Shown here: positions 37,701 through 49,070 of the stretch, in pieces
Position numbering within the stretch: position 1 is the first letter of the stretch
Layout of the letters: the number at the start of each line of letters is the position of its first letter
Assembly: GCA_024362935.1 (NCBI GenBank)
Contig: JANCRA010000009.1
Span: 10,186,001-10,250,000, forward strand
Source: Setophaga petechia
Lineage: Eukaryota > Chordata > Aves > Passeriformes > Parulidae
Length of the DNA: 64,000 nucleotides
Direction: 5' to 3'
Position numbers and translations under genes: made by a program
Notes under the pieces: generated by a model
Told to the model about the DNA's origin: nothing
Databases searched by the model: none
The model's input: the letters and a program-made list of their open reading frames with translations, nothing else

Positions 37701-40700
37701 ATGTGAGGATATATGTATGAACACAAATCTCTTCACAGCTGGCTCTCTATTGGTCCTAAATACTTGAAAAGTGTTTTAACTTATCCTCAGGCTGGCTTAG
37801 CTTGTATATCTGAAAATGGACCCACAGAGGAGTGTTTTTATTAGCAAGTCTTTACTAAAAGTATTTGGGCAGTCCGCCCAATCTCCCCCTTTTCTGGCCT
37901 AAGTGCATGCTGCCTTGTACTTCATCATAGGAAGCATGGGAAGACATGTGGTTCTGTGTGAAAACATACCCTGAAACTCAGAAAAGTCACTGCAACTTGT
38001 AGCATAATTCCCACAAGTAATGCTCCTGTCCTGATTTCCCAACCTAATCTGGATCCTCTCTTCTTTCCTCCTCAAGTGAACTTGCTCAGTCAGACCTTTT
38101 CTGCCCAACCCTTTTCTCAACAGATTGTGTACAGGTTTCTTCTCCCATCCTCTTGTCATTTGGAGAAAGACCACCCACCCTTTCCATGAGCAGGGACAGC
38201 CCACTCCCCATGTCCCTGAGAAATGTTGCCGTGCTGTGCGGCTGCTGCAGGATCACATCCACAGAGCATTAGGTCAGTGCTACTGTTGGAAATGCTGGAA
38301 GGCAGCCTTCTGTGTAGCTAGATGACACTGAAGTACTTTTGTCTTGAAAACTGTTTTGGAGAGCTCCTTGAATTTACCCTGGAGGATAGCACCAGCCAAG
38401 GAGACAGGAAGGTCGACTCAACTGGATGTTGCAGTCACTCATTAAGATCATTATCTGTGTTATTGCCTTCCCTGTCCTTCCCACCCTAAACTGGCTGCCT
38501 ACTGCATGTAGGCTGGACTCGCATCTTTCATGCTCCATCATTTCAAAGAACAAGTTCATGTCAGTCAGGGGCAAGCAGTTTTTCTGTCCTTTGCTCTGGT
38601 GGCAGGTTTAAACACGTCACTATTTCCCTCTGGGCAAGAACAAATAGTTCAAGCTTCAAGGTCATTCCCACGGATCCCTGAGGACATTTGCATACTGCTA
38701 CCCATCAGCAAGAGGTAACCATGCATCTTGTATTTTTCTGAAGAGTGCTTTTTTCTAGTTTAAATAAACTGGGAAGATGAACTAATTTAATATTGTCATC
38801 TAATGATACTTCTGTTACCTAATGATGCTCTTTTTTTTTTTTTTCTCATGAGTGAGCTATCAGATTTTTGCCCATAGGGTAAATGAAATTAAGCTCAGTT
38901 TTAGGTGTATTTGAAGAACCAAGTTCTTGAATATCTCTTATTTTAAAAATATTTGCAGATTTGCAATACTGTATGCTTGACCCCAAATCATCCTACCCCT
39001 CTAAGATCTGGTAATAATTTCTAATGTCTCTTAATGGTCTTTTATTTCTATTTTGATATTTCTCAAACTCCAGTCTGATAGTAGTCTTGTAGAATTTAAA
39101 GGTCACTATTATAAGAATCTATCATTCTCAACTAAGATTTGCTGTAACATCAGCCCTACAAGGTAAAAGTTTCCTCCCATCTGGCATTAAGTAAACTTAT
39201 AGACCATCTTTATGCTATATATGAAGCACCATGATTTAACATCACCCCCCCAAACAATGCTATGAAATTGCATCCTGTCTTTTACAAAAAAACATCAAAG
39301 TAAATAGTCTGTGTCATCTTATGAAAGGCTTACTTACACATTCAGTGTCTCAGACTCAGACTTTGCTAGGTCTTGATCTCTTAAGATGCTGATATAAAAT
39401 GCTGGTGGTGTTTAATCCACCATATAACCATTGTACCTTGGATTCTTAAAGTTGTTCTTTGTAGCTGATGTCCTGCCTTCCTGACTGTGAAGCCAGAACA
39501 GCTGTAAGCAGATGACATGGCACCTTGCTTCCCATCATCCACTACAGCTGTATACTAGGTCATGTTCTTTGCTTTACTGAAACTTTGATTATAGGGCATT
39601 TTAGACCAGAGAAAAACAAAGAGGTTTAGCTCTTTTCCAAATTAACAGCCTTATAGGGAACATGCACCATACTGAGTTATTCAGTTTATGTCCTGCATGT
39701 GTGAATCAGTGTTAAATTTTAAATTTCAAATTGCTACTTTTGCTATTGTCAACTTTTAAATCTGAACTGTAGTTCTAACAATGAAAAATTCCTGTCAGAT
39801 AAGGACCCTACACACATGTAGTATTGCCTGCTATAACAGCTGTAAAATAAACAGTGCTAGAAGGCAGGCACGATCAGTGAAACTCCATCACCTGCAGCCA
39901 GAGTTGTTCAAGCAGTCCCTGGAATCAGCCCAACTGCTGACTCAATACAATTCCTACACACCTTCCAGGAACAGTGTAGGAGTTAGCATGGACCCCAAAT
40001 TATCCCCAGAAGACAGTTCTCATTCAGCTGACCTGTTTTGGGGTGAAGTATGTTTAACAGTATGGACACAGCCTATCCAGTTGACCCCAGTGCTAGAGCA
40101 TGTTAAAGTTGCTGTCTAGGCATTCGGTTATAAGGCAGCATCTGGACTAATGCTGGGTTCAGAAATCAAAGGCTTATCTGCATTTCTTTTGTTCTTGTTG
40201 AAATGAAAAGGTCTGTTCTGATGACTGACAGAGAAGGAACTTTATGCTTCATTTGGACTGGGATTTATCAGAGCTAGTCTTACTTTCCAAAATTCTCTTT
40301 GAACATCATTTTTACTGTGTATCATATAGCGTTCTGTGTCAGATTAAAGCTGGTATGTCACAGATCTATTTTAGAAGGAAAAATGTCATACTTTCATCAA
40401 ACTAAAAAATGTCAGAAACTTTCCTTTGCCATGAAAAGTGCATATGAAATAGTTTCAGAAGATCAGAGAAATCAGCACGTTATTCACTTGTCATAAATGT
40501 TCTGGTTCTGAGCAGGGTGATGCCATAGTTACATGTGAAGTTTCACTTTTGCTTTTTTTTTTAATGCAAATAGTCTGAAAAACAAACTCAGGAGCAAAAT
40601 CAGAAGTGTGCTTTGATTATATAGAAGAAGCTATATAGGATAATGCTATATTTATCTATCTATATATACAGTAATGCTATAGTAAGTGTAACAGTGATCA

Positions 40701-42527
40701 GTGTTGGAAATAGAGTGTCTTTAGAAGGGTTGTGTCACTGAGGATTTCAGAAGCTGCACATGTGGATACTAACAAGCATATCTGTATCCCTCCCACTTAC
40801 CATCTGCTGAAGGACACATTTCACTGGTAGACAGAGAGAGGCACTGGGGTCTCCCTCTGTCTCTGGAAGGTTTGCAGTACGTCTGTGAGCAGTGATACAA
40901 GTGGCTTGTCACTGAGGTCCTTGGTGCCTGCTGATGGCTCACGCCAATTTCCCTCTCACACCTCGTTTTGGGGTAGGGGGCAGCAAGCAAAGGAAGTGCA
41001 AGTCAGGGTCCTCTGGAAAAATAGGGGGGATATGATCATATGTAAAGAAAGCAAATATGTTTGAATACGTGCCAAGGAAATCTGATTGCAGTTTTTCTTG
41101 AGCTTTAAAGGGGAAATATCTGTGTGCCTGTGGTTGTAATATGCTTGTTTATGTACATGTACACAATGATACAGCAGCAGAAAAAAATCCAATTATTTTT
41201 TTAGGGCTATCAAAATTAATAACATCAACTTTTCTAAGGACATATGCAATTATTAAATAATGATAGAGTGGAAATAGTAAAGGTTTGCAAACAAGGTGGA
41301 ATGTTACCACTCCTCCATGAAAAACAACATATGAAAGAAACAGTCCCATGTAATTTGAAATTGTGGTCTGTAGCAGGTGCAAACAAAACTGCCTGTTAAG
41401 AAATAAATGTTTTCTCATAAGAATCACTGTTCTGTCAAAGTATTATGATTTCCTTTTTTTATCTATTTCTCCTGCTCAGGTGGTGCTGATATTTCCATTG
41501 CACAGCAGGAAGCACCATATAAAGTTGTTTTGTCTTCATTTCTTCTCTGAAGTATTTTTATTATGTGTCAGGTATATGGACTCTGTAGAAACTGTAATTA
41601 CACTTTTCATAAGTTTGTAACATAACTTTTTTTCTTTCATTCTTCTCGCACTGGCCCTGTGTTTTTGACCTCCTGTTTCTTTAGACTTCTTCCTGGAGAG
41701 ATGTTCAAAGCTTTTGTACTGCTGCTGGTTTGTTTCTGGGTCTTAGAACTCCATGTAAACGTCATACGCACGCATTTATATATGACAGCACAGTAACAGC
41801 TGTTACACAGCACTATCTATCTGTAGATAAAATGATAGGGGTTTTTTCTTGGTAAATACCCATGGAAGCATTGTCTGTGATGTTTGTATCACCCTCCAGG
41901 ACCATCCTGTATCAGCAATCAATCTCTAGGTTCTAATTGCATGTAAACACTTTTACTTATGACAAAACTTTATTGGTGGTCATTGGTGGTCATAGATGCC
42001 ATTTTTCCCATAACTTGGGGTGATCTTTGTTTGACCAGTGATATGTGTATGAGCAGTTGCTTCTCTACACAGTTTGCTGCATTGGGAATTTTTTGTCTGG
42101 ATGCATCCACCAGGATGTGCTAACCAGAACTCTCCTCTCTCAGACCTGGCATGGTCACCATCCTGTTACTCCCTTCTGTGCTTTTCCCACAGCAAAATCT
42201 TTCTGTGGACTTTACAGTGTTTGAGACAGGTGACAGTGCTCTTTAAGTCCTTGCAGAACTGAATGAAGAGATTAAGGATGAAGTGGACCAACACTTCTGG
42301 TGGTAACTTAGGGTTGTTTGCCACAGATTTAAAAAAAACAAATAAGCAAATGGTATTCTGACAGATATGCTTTTACTTGGTAAGTTACAAATAAACAGTG
42401 TTTTGGCTTCCACTTCTGCTTACATGTTCTATTGATAAAAAATGTTTTAACATTACTTTCTAGTATGAGTTTTAAATATGTACATATAGCAGATATTAAT
42501 TTGGTGCACCATACCCCAAGCTCAGTT
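34728..42527. other. non-coding intronic stretch before exon 2
   Basis: No gene or named interspersed repeat recognised. It holds T tracts near 35162, 37617 and 38831, an AT/CTAT-rich patch at about 40631-40680, and a tandem pair of ATTGGTGGTC at 41972-41991. The open frame of 112 codons at 39781-40119 has no motif I recognise. Confidence 0.6.
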
Positions 42528-42557
42528 ACTGATTTTATCTTTATTTTCATGTTGCAG
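42526..42557 (+). promoter_or_regulatory. TRPC4: 3' splice site of TRPC4 exon 2
   Basis: A T-rich tract ends in TTGCAG at 42552-42557. A plausible branch sequence, TTACTGAT, lies at 42526-42533, about 27 nt before the junction. The acceptor is inferred from this pattern and from its position 27 nt upstream of a well-matched TRPC4 start codon. Confidence 0.75.
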
Positions 42558-42572
42558 AGACAAAGTATTAGA

Positions 42573-42581
42573 ATGGCATAA
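42573..42581 (+). promoter_or_regulatory. three-codon upstream reading frame (Met-Ala-stop)
   Basis: ATG GCA TAA lies in the exon 2 leader, in frame with TRPC4, and its stop ends 3 nt before the TRPC4 ATG. Both ATGs have A at -3 and G at +4, a good initiation context. The in-frame stop also shows that TRPC4 cannot start further upstream in this exon. Any effect on TRPC4 translation is inference. Confidence 0.7.
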
Positions 42582-42584
42582 AAT

Positions 42585-42962
42585 ATGGCCCAGTTCTACT
42601 ACAAAAGAAGCGTCAATGCTCCCTACAGAGATCGAATCCCTCTTCGCATTGTGCGGGCAGAATCCGAACTGTCTCATTCAGAGAAGGCCTACCTGAATGC
42701 TGTGGAGAAAGGAGATTATGCCAGTGTAAAGAAAGCCTTGGAGGAGGCAGAAATTTATTTCAAGATCAATATTAACTGCATTGATCCCCTGGGAAGAACT
42801 GCACTCCTTATTGCAATTGAAAATGAGAACCTTGAGCTCATTGAGCTGCTCTTAAGTTTTAACGTTTATGTGGGAGATGCTCTGTTGCATGCCATACGAA
42901 AGGAGGTGGTTGGAGCTGTGGAGCTGCTGTTGAATCACAAGAAACCCAGTGGAGAGAAGCAG
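42585..42962 (+). CDS. TRPC4: TRPC4, coding exon 1 (residues 1-126)
   Basis: Encodes the cytosolic N-terminus of the short transient receptor potential channel 4, a receptor-operated, calcium-permeable cation channel of the plasma membrane that acts downstream of Gq/Gi-coupled receptors and can form heteromers with TRPC1 and TRPC5. The start [17 protein letters not shown] and later segments [14 protein letters not shown] and [18 protein letters not shown] match TRPC4 as I know it. TRPC5 differs at LYYKK and YYNVNINCMDP. Ankyrin-type repeats occupy about residues 30-126 ([11 protein letters not shown] is one repeat core). The exon is 378 nt, exactly 126 codons, so it ends in phase 0 after Gln126. 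Start choice: an in-frame stop just upstream, good context and the family N-terminus. The donor is CAG|GTACAT, weaker than consensus. The frame would read 22 codons into the intron before a stop at 43029. The remainder is in the next exon and off the window. Confidence 0.97.
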
Positions 42963-43129
42963 GTACATGCAGGATTTTCTGAGTTTATAGTCTGGTCTAA
43001 TGTAAAGGGAAGAATTGTGCAAAGGGGGTAAGAAAAAGAAAAACAAAACATCATCCTTGCACACAGTACTTAAAATGAGAAAATCAATTACTTTGATGCT
43101 GAATGCATTGTATTCAGCAATGTTTATAC

Positions 43130-43450
43130 ATCATACAGTCAGAAATTGTTTTGATTCAGAAGGACCTTCAAGTCTAGTTTCAACATCCTGCCATGGGCAG
43201 ACATATCTTTCCTTAAACAAGGTTGCTCAAAGCTCCATCCAACCTGACCTTGAACAGTTTCAGGGACAGGACACCGTGAACTTCTCTGGGCAGCCTTATC
43301 ACTGTGTCTCACCACCCTAATTATAAAAAATGTCTTCCTTCTGTCCATTCTAAACCTACCCTCTTTCAGTTTAAAACTATTGCCTTTTTTCCTGTCACTA
43401 CAGGCCTTGGTTAAAAGTCTCTCTTTGTCTTTCTCATAACTCCCCTCTGT
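43130..43450 (-). mobile_element. CR1 LINE fragment (antisense), close to exon 2 donor
   Basis: The + strand shows the CR1 complement: TGATTCAGAAGGACCTTCAA, then GTTGCTCAAAGCTCCATCCA, CTGACCTTGAACAGTTTCAG and GGACAGGACACC, then CTCTGGGCAGCC, CACCACCCTAATTATAAAAA and CCCTCTTTCAGTTTAAAAC. It fades after TTTCTCATAACTCCC. Diverged, no open ORF2. It begins 167 bp after the TRPC4 donor. Confidence 0.88.
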
Positions 43451-43565
43451 ATAATCATAATATTATTCCTGCAGATATGGCTGGGAAATCTTCAATTATT
43501 CAAAGAAACAAATAATTCCAAAAAGAATAGTAGTGGTAATATGTAGTCCCTTTGAATCAGTTATG

Positions 43566-43588
43566 AAACTCCCATTAAAGTCAATGGA
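43566..43588. repeat. short palindromic motif, possible ancient amniote repeat
   Basis: ACTCCCATTAAAGTCAATGG is a near-palindrome (CCATT...AATGG). It is close to a motif, CCATTGAAGTCAATGG, that I recall as abundant in turtle, crocodile and bird intergenic DNA. Family assignment is from memory and uncertain. Confidence 0.4.
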
Positions 43589-45643
43589 TGTTTTAACCCA
43601 TCCGTGTAGAGATCATCATATCCCGACTCAGAAAGGCAAAACTGGTGGACACAACCCAGTTCATCAGAACTTCAGTCCTGTCTCAAGTAGTCATCCATCC
43701 TACGAAGTACAATTAAAAAAATGCAAACTTCTCTCCCTTTCTCCCTGTCTTTTCTCAAAGGAAAAAGTCATTACATATAGTCTCATTCATGATCTGATAC
43801 CTACTCTGCTTTCCCCTGAACTGCTTTGAGACTCCTCTGGGAAGTATCTAGCCTCTTGCAAATCTTTCTCATTTTAAGAAAATAGTGGAGACAGGATAAC
43901 ATAGCCCATAAATTTTGATATTCCTAGGACTCTTCTAGGAAGAAAAACCTTACAAGTAGTTATACTACTGTACTCTATTTTCATCAATTTCAGCTTTCTT
44001 GTGTTATAGGTACTCTATTAATATATTTCAATGAATAGTATGTTGAAATTATTACAGCCCTTTTACACATAATACATATAATATACTTAAATTACAGTAT
44101 AATATACTTGCCATGAATAGAATTGCAGATAATAGGTAGAAAGTATAATTTTTGCTGATAAAATAACATTAATTCTATGCTCCTTTGTTATGGAAAGAAA
44201 GAGATACTAGGTATTCCTGCAAATGTATGTGCCTGCCTTTTCTTCTAGATAGTAAATGCAGAGCTCCTGTAAAATGACAACAGATTTATGTCAGAGAAAG
44301 GGAAGAAAACTATATTCACATGATGTTTGTCTCATTTCATGATTCCTGAGCTGATAGTGCAGATGAGGGTACAGTGCATAGGAATTTCTTAGTGCAGTGT
44401 ACTAGGAGCCTGAAGGATCACTGCAGAACCCCATCCCAAACCAGTTGAAACCCCTGTGTCTCCATTATGCAGCCTCTGTAGTGGAAGTTGCCATTGGCAG
44501 GATAGAGTTCATGCCATTTGATGGTAGCCATCCAAAGGTTTGTCTCATCTCTGGTCTGGCTCCCTGGGCTCTCCTTGACAATGGAGAAAAATGGAGATCC
44601 CTGGAGAGCTCCTCCTGCTGTCTTTATCAGTTACTTGTTTTAAGACAGTATAAATCACTTTTTGGCCTTGGGAGTCTACAAATTCACCTTACTGCCTAAA
44701 TTTCAGACTGTTCTTTAGACTTTCAGGACTACATTTTTGTATGGGCCACAGCTGCTGTAATGAAAATACTTGAATACAAACAGTAAAAGTTGTATTAGGT
44801 GAGCTTCATGCTACAGCAGATGAAAGATAAGCTTACTTTTTTGAATATTACCATGTTAAATTATCCACAAACAGCTTTGCTCCAGTCTAGAGGATCCTTC
44901 TCTGTGCTGAAGCTTAAACATGATGTTTCAGTGCCAGAGTCCACTTCTGGCTGGTGTGAAGAGTGCTGCTCCTGCTACGCTTTCTTGGTTTCCCTGGTTG
45001 GACTTGCTAGGCATCTTACTGTAAAATGTGAAGAATAATAATGAATCATTTGAACAAAGACATCTCCTTTTGTGTCTGTTTAAGGCTAGGTTTGCCCATT
45101 GCCTCTGCAAGCACTGATTGCAAGCCAGTGCTTATAAAAATGGCTTTTTAACGGATAGGTTTCTTATACATGTTTGCTGTTGTATGTGCTGGGGATCCCA
45201 ACAACAGTTTAGCTTCTGTGGGTGTCAGGTGTGTAATAATAGACTGATAATCACACTGGTTCATTTTTAGGAACATGGCATGCTGAAGAGGATGTAAATG
45301 CCAATGGCATTTTTGCAGTAATGCCACAATGAATTTAGTATAATAAAAAGTACCTTTTGGCTGAAAAATCATTCCAATATGATAAAGAGATAAAATCTGA
45401 ATACTCAGAATTTTGTACTTCTATTATATATTTTTTCTTCCCTCAAGTTGTTGTCCCCCTTCAAGTTTCTTTTGAAACTATTTCAAATTACAACTCTACT
45501 TTTTGATTGCTGATGTTTGTAAATATTTGATATATTGTTTAGACAATGATTCATTTTCAGACTCTGTGCTTTTAGTAACATGATATCTTTGGCTGTTTGG
45601 TTTTCCTTCTTTGATTAAGGGAATGTGTGGTCATGTGTGGTAA

Positions 45644-45700
45644 AATCCTGGCCCCTTGAAGTTAATGGGAGTTTTGCCATTGATTCAGTGAGGTCAACCC
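45644..45700. repeat. imperfect palindrome, possible ancient amniote repeat
   Basis: Left arm 45649-45670 (TGGCCCCTTGAAGTTAATGG) faces right arm 45676-45696 (CCATTGATTCAGTGAGGTCA) around a GAGTTTTG centre. It has the layout of the same old motif as at 43566. Arms have diverged with small indels. Confidence 0.5.
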
Positions 45701-45722
45701 TTTTTTGCTGGTTTTTTGTTTG

Positions 45723-45745
45723 TTTTTTTTTTTTTTTTTTTTTTT
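45723..45745. repeat. T23 homopolymer
   Basis: Twenty-three consecutive T, preceded by TTTTTTG units. No adjacent retrocopy body is visible, so a SINE or processed pseudogene tail is not supported. Confidence 0.9.
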
Positions 45746-46374
45746 GGTCCCTGATGAAAAGTTTTATTTCTACAGAAGGCAGTTAATAACAGAAAGAAAA
45801 ACACCTTGCTAAATGCTCTCAAGCACAAGAAACAGTTTCAGTTTCCCAAATATTTAATTAGTGAAAAAGTTATGAACATTGAATTTCTGGAAAAAACCTG
45901 ATATGATTCACAAGTAAATGAATTAGCTCTCACTATTTTTTTTCTTTATATTCATGAGATGATATCCTATGTATGATGCATAGCTAATTTCAGCTTCAGT
46001 TCATACAATAAGGTAGCTATATTTGTAAAACGAAATAATTTTAAGCATAGAATTTATTATGTAATTCAAGTTCTCATTGTCAATGTCAGAAATCTAGAAG
46101 AAAATGTCCTCTTGTATCAACAGAAAGCTACAATTCTTCAGGAGTGGTGAAATCTATCTTTTAAAAGAACTGGTTATCCTCCAAAATTTAATGCTTTAAA
46201 CATTTTAAGTGTTGCAAAAGAAAAGGAGAAAAATGTAACAATATGTTAATTCTAACCAGGAATCAATTAATTTAGTTAAAGTAATATGGTTTTGCATTTT
46301 TGGAAAAGTTTTATAACGAACTTCTCCAAATTAGGAGATGCCACTGATCTCTAATTTACACTTTCTCCTCAAAG

Positions 46375-46530
46375 AAACAAACAAAAAAAAAAAACACAGA
46401 AGAAAAACCAAACAAAAAAACCCACCATAACAAAACAAACTCAAAATAACCCATTCCAATAACAAAAAACCCTAACAAAACCCCAATAAAACAAACAAAC
46501 GCCACCCCTACCCCCAAACTATAAAACAAT
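46375..46530 (+). repeat. G-depleted A/C-rich tract
   Basis: 156 bp with only three G (46399, 46402, 46501); 46403-46500 has none in 98 bp. It consists of irregular CAAAA, CAAAC and CCCAA-like units, with C runs at the right end (CCACCCCTACCCCC). No fixed repeat period. Strong strand asymmetry, no coding. Confidence 0.85.
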
Positions 46531-49021
46531 GTTCAGATCTCGTTAAAGTTAGATCTAAACTCTCTAGTCTATTGATCATTCAGCTGCTGGCTGTGCCTAA
46601 TAGCTGTATGGGATGGGCTCAGCATTTCCAAGACCACATAGGTTACAATGGTTTTAACCTAATTACCAATGTATGGATACATCTGGTGCCACCTGGTGAC
46701 TACAGATGAGGCATGTAGGCTTAACAGTTCTGAATTGTCTTTGAACTCCTTCTGCTTCTCAGTTTTTGAGAGAAGTTTTTGCACTACACATTAATCTAAC
46801 ACAAGAAAAGGTTTTTTTTGCCACTTGCATTATATTCATTATATTTCTATACTTTTTTAGCTGTACCAGCTGCTAGAGCACAAGTAAAAGAGAATGGCAC
46901 AAATTAATGTGAATGAGTTGAGGAAACTTGTCCAAGTACTTTTAAATTACCATTCTTTAAAGCCATATGTCCTGAATTATCTGCCAAGTCACTTGTTGCT
47001 TACCCTGATGGATAGCTGAATGCCAAATTAAGAGGGGGGGAAAAAAGTTGTTCTTTTAAATTTAGTATCTGCAGAAAACATTTTTGTCTTGTTAAATTTC
47101 ATGCAGCATCCACAGATGCGCTGGGGGCTAGGCAGCATAAAAATTTAATACCTTTATCTAAATCATAGTGTACTCTATTGCTTAGGGAACTCAGGCTTTG
47201 ATCATTAGCTGAGGGGTTGACCATCTAAATATTTGTGTATATTCAGGGAAGACTGAAGCAGAGGTATAACTGCCTTCTAAGGATGCTGCAAATCACATAA
47301 GTGAAGCTGAAATCTCAGTTACTAGACTTGAATCCATGTGGCATTGTATTAGCTGACAGACTTGCTTTAGGGCTTGGAAACCTGACTGCAGTGCTTACAG
47401 CATTGTCTGACTAGCAGGAGAAAGCACATGACAGTGCTTTTATGCCTTCTGTTCACTATTCTACGTCAGTCTTGTGATACTAGAGGGTATTTTTAATGCG
47501 TGGACACTCTAGGGATAGATGTGCAGATGTGTGAACAAAATACTGAGCTAATGCCAGACTGGCATTTGCAAATACCAGGGAATTTCTAGAGGAAGGAAAA
47601 ATTTTAGATAAGGGAGGATGTGATTGCTGTGATATGTGCCTGGCTCACGTGCAGAGAAAAGTAGAAATCACTGGCACAGTGCTGGAAGTAGGAAGCTGAA
47701 AATAAACTATATCCACATGCTGCAACACTCAGAGACCTTTTGCTCTCCCAGGACAAGCAGTAAAGTCACATCATAAACTACTTTATGCAAAAGCCCTGCC
47801 TCTACTTACTCTGCCAAAGTCAAGCCAGGAAGCCAGGCTTCAGCTTGTCAATGTGTCAGCCTCTAAAAATGCAAGTCCATGGCATGTACAACTTACTTTT
47901 TGTTTGGTTTCATGGATTTTCTTGGCAATTTCTCAAAGGCCCAAGAAAGGGTGAGTTCCATCTGTTGTCTAAATATTTGGGAAAAAATATTTATTAAAAG
48001 AGACAAAAACCCAAATCTCTGAAACTTTAAGTATAGAGACGTTTCTGAAGGACTGAAAGATTCAGCATTTAGGTTACCATTTTCCCTTTAGACAGACTGT
48101 GAGCAACCCTTCCTCATCAGTATGGAGGTGCCTCTAGTATTCTCTCTGGTCATGGTAGACTTTAGGTATGATATGTTCTAGCCTTTATCTGTAGGGAAGG
48201 AACTGAAAGGAAGGAGGTGAACCTTTTGTGGCAGAGATAACCACAGCAAGCTGTGAGTTTGTGCTGTTATAAGGAATGGCATCTGGAAGAGGTGGGTGAG
48301 GTGAGAATTCATGTGTAAGAAGATGGCAAATGCTGAGATATTTATGTGCTGTTCAGAGTGCTAGCAGCCATTGTAAACTCTTGGACAGGAGGAGTTATCA
48401 GGTGATTGGTAGGAAAGCTTGCTGTTGTGGGACTTTTTGGGAGGTAGGGAGAGAATGGGCATTGTTCTACTGTCAAAGGCTAAAGTTATGTTTCATCAGT
48501 CTTGACTCGTGTCTGACTGATAAGTATTTGGAGTGTGGAAGGTAGAAAAGAAGAGGACAAGAATATAAGTTGTTTTTCACTTGAAGCTGCTGATGTAATT
48601 CTCATCAGAAAAAAAATCCAGTGACTGATCTTTTGCCAAAATGTGTCTCAACATCTGATTTTTTTTTTTTGTTTCATCAGTTGCTGAGTAGTTCTGGAGA
48701 GAATGAAAGACTGTAAGAGAATAGCCAGGATGAGAGAATGGTCCTGTGTGAGGAAGTGTCAAGGATGTTGTACAGTATAGTTTCTAGGCCAGTGGAGCAG
48801 ACTCCTCTGTGGATGTTCAGGCACTCACCTAAGCTATCTGAGAAGGGATATGGACAACAAGGCTAGACAGCTTTGCAGGCAAAGTGCCTTCAATCTGGCA
48901 GCATTCCCAGAAACAGAGAAAAAGTCTAAAAGGGAAAAGTCAGGAAGCAGCATGAAAGTAGCACAGAGCCTGAAGAGTCATTTTCCATTCCTTAATTCCT
49001 GGCATCTTAGATGCTGCTCTT

Positions 49022-49070
49022 CTGACAGAGCTCCTATCAGGCCTGACAGAGCTCCTATCTCCTAGGAGAT
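49022..49070. repeat. 17-bp unit duplicated (period 21) plus perfect 14-bp palindrome
   Basis: CTGACAGAGCTCCTATC occurs at 49022-49038 and 49043-49059, identically. It is followed by the perfect palindrome ATCTCCTAGGAGAT at 49057-49070, which overlaps the end of the second unit. Confidence 0.9.

Larger units (their letters stand above)
1..42557 (+). other. TRPC4: TRPC4 intron 1 (or 5' flank), non-coding
   Basis: What is seen: no recognisable coding exon on either strand, A+T-rich sequence with dispersed repeats, ending in a pyrimidine-rich tract and an AG at 42556-42557. What is known: vertebrate TRPC4 has a non-coding first exon and its start codon in exon 2, separated by a long intron. Inference: this stretch is intron 1, with the promoter and exon 1 left of the window. 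I could not find a non-coding exon, a CpG island or a promoter here. Repeats and structured sites within it are listed separately. Confidence 0.75.
43451..46374. other. intronic stretch with old palindromic motifs
   Basis: No gene recognised. Two motif copies are listed separately (43566, 45644), together with the T23 tract. A unique, slightly G+C-richer patch at about 44395-44700 carries an 84-codon frame that I do not recognise. An AT-rich patch with repeated ATAATATACTT lies near 44080-44110. Confidence 0.55.

Noticed and set aside
42963..43031. Extension of the first TRPC4 coding exon to the stop at 43029
   Set aside because: The TRPC4 sequence stops matching at the GT at 42963, and the next exon continues it exactly in phase.
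45723..45745. T23 tract as the tail of a minus-strand retrocopy or SINE
   Set aside because: No gene-like or SINE-like body and no target-site duplication are visible beside it.
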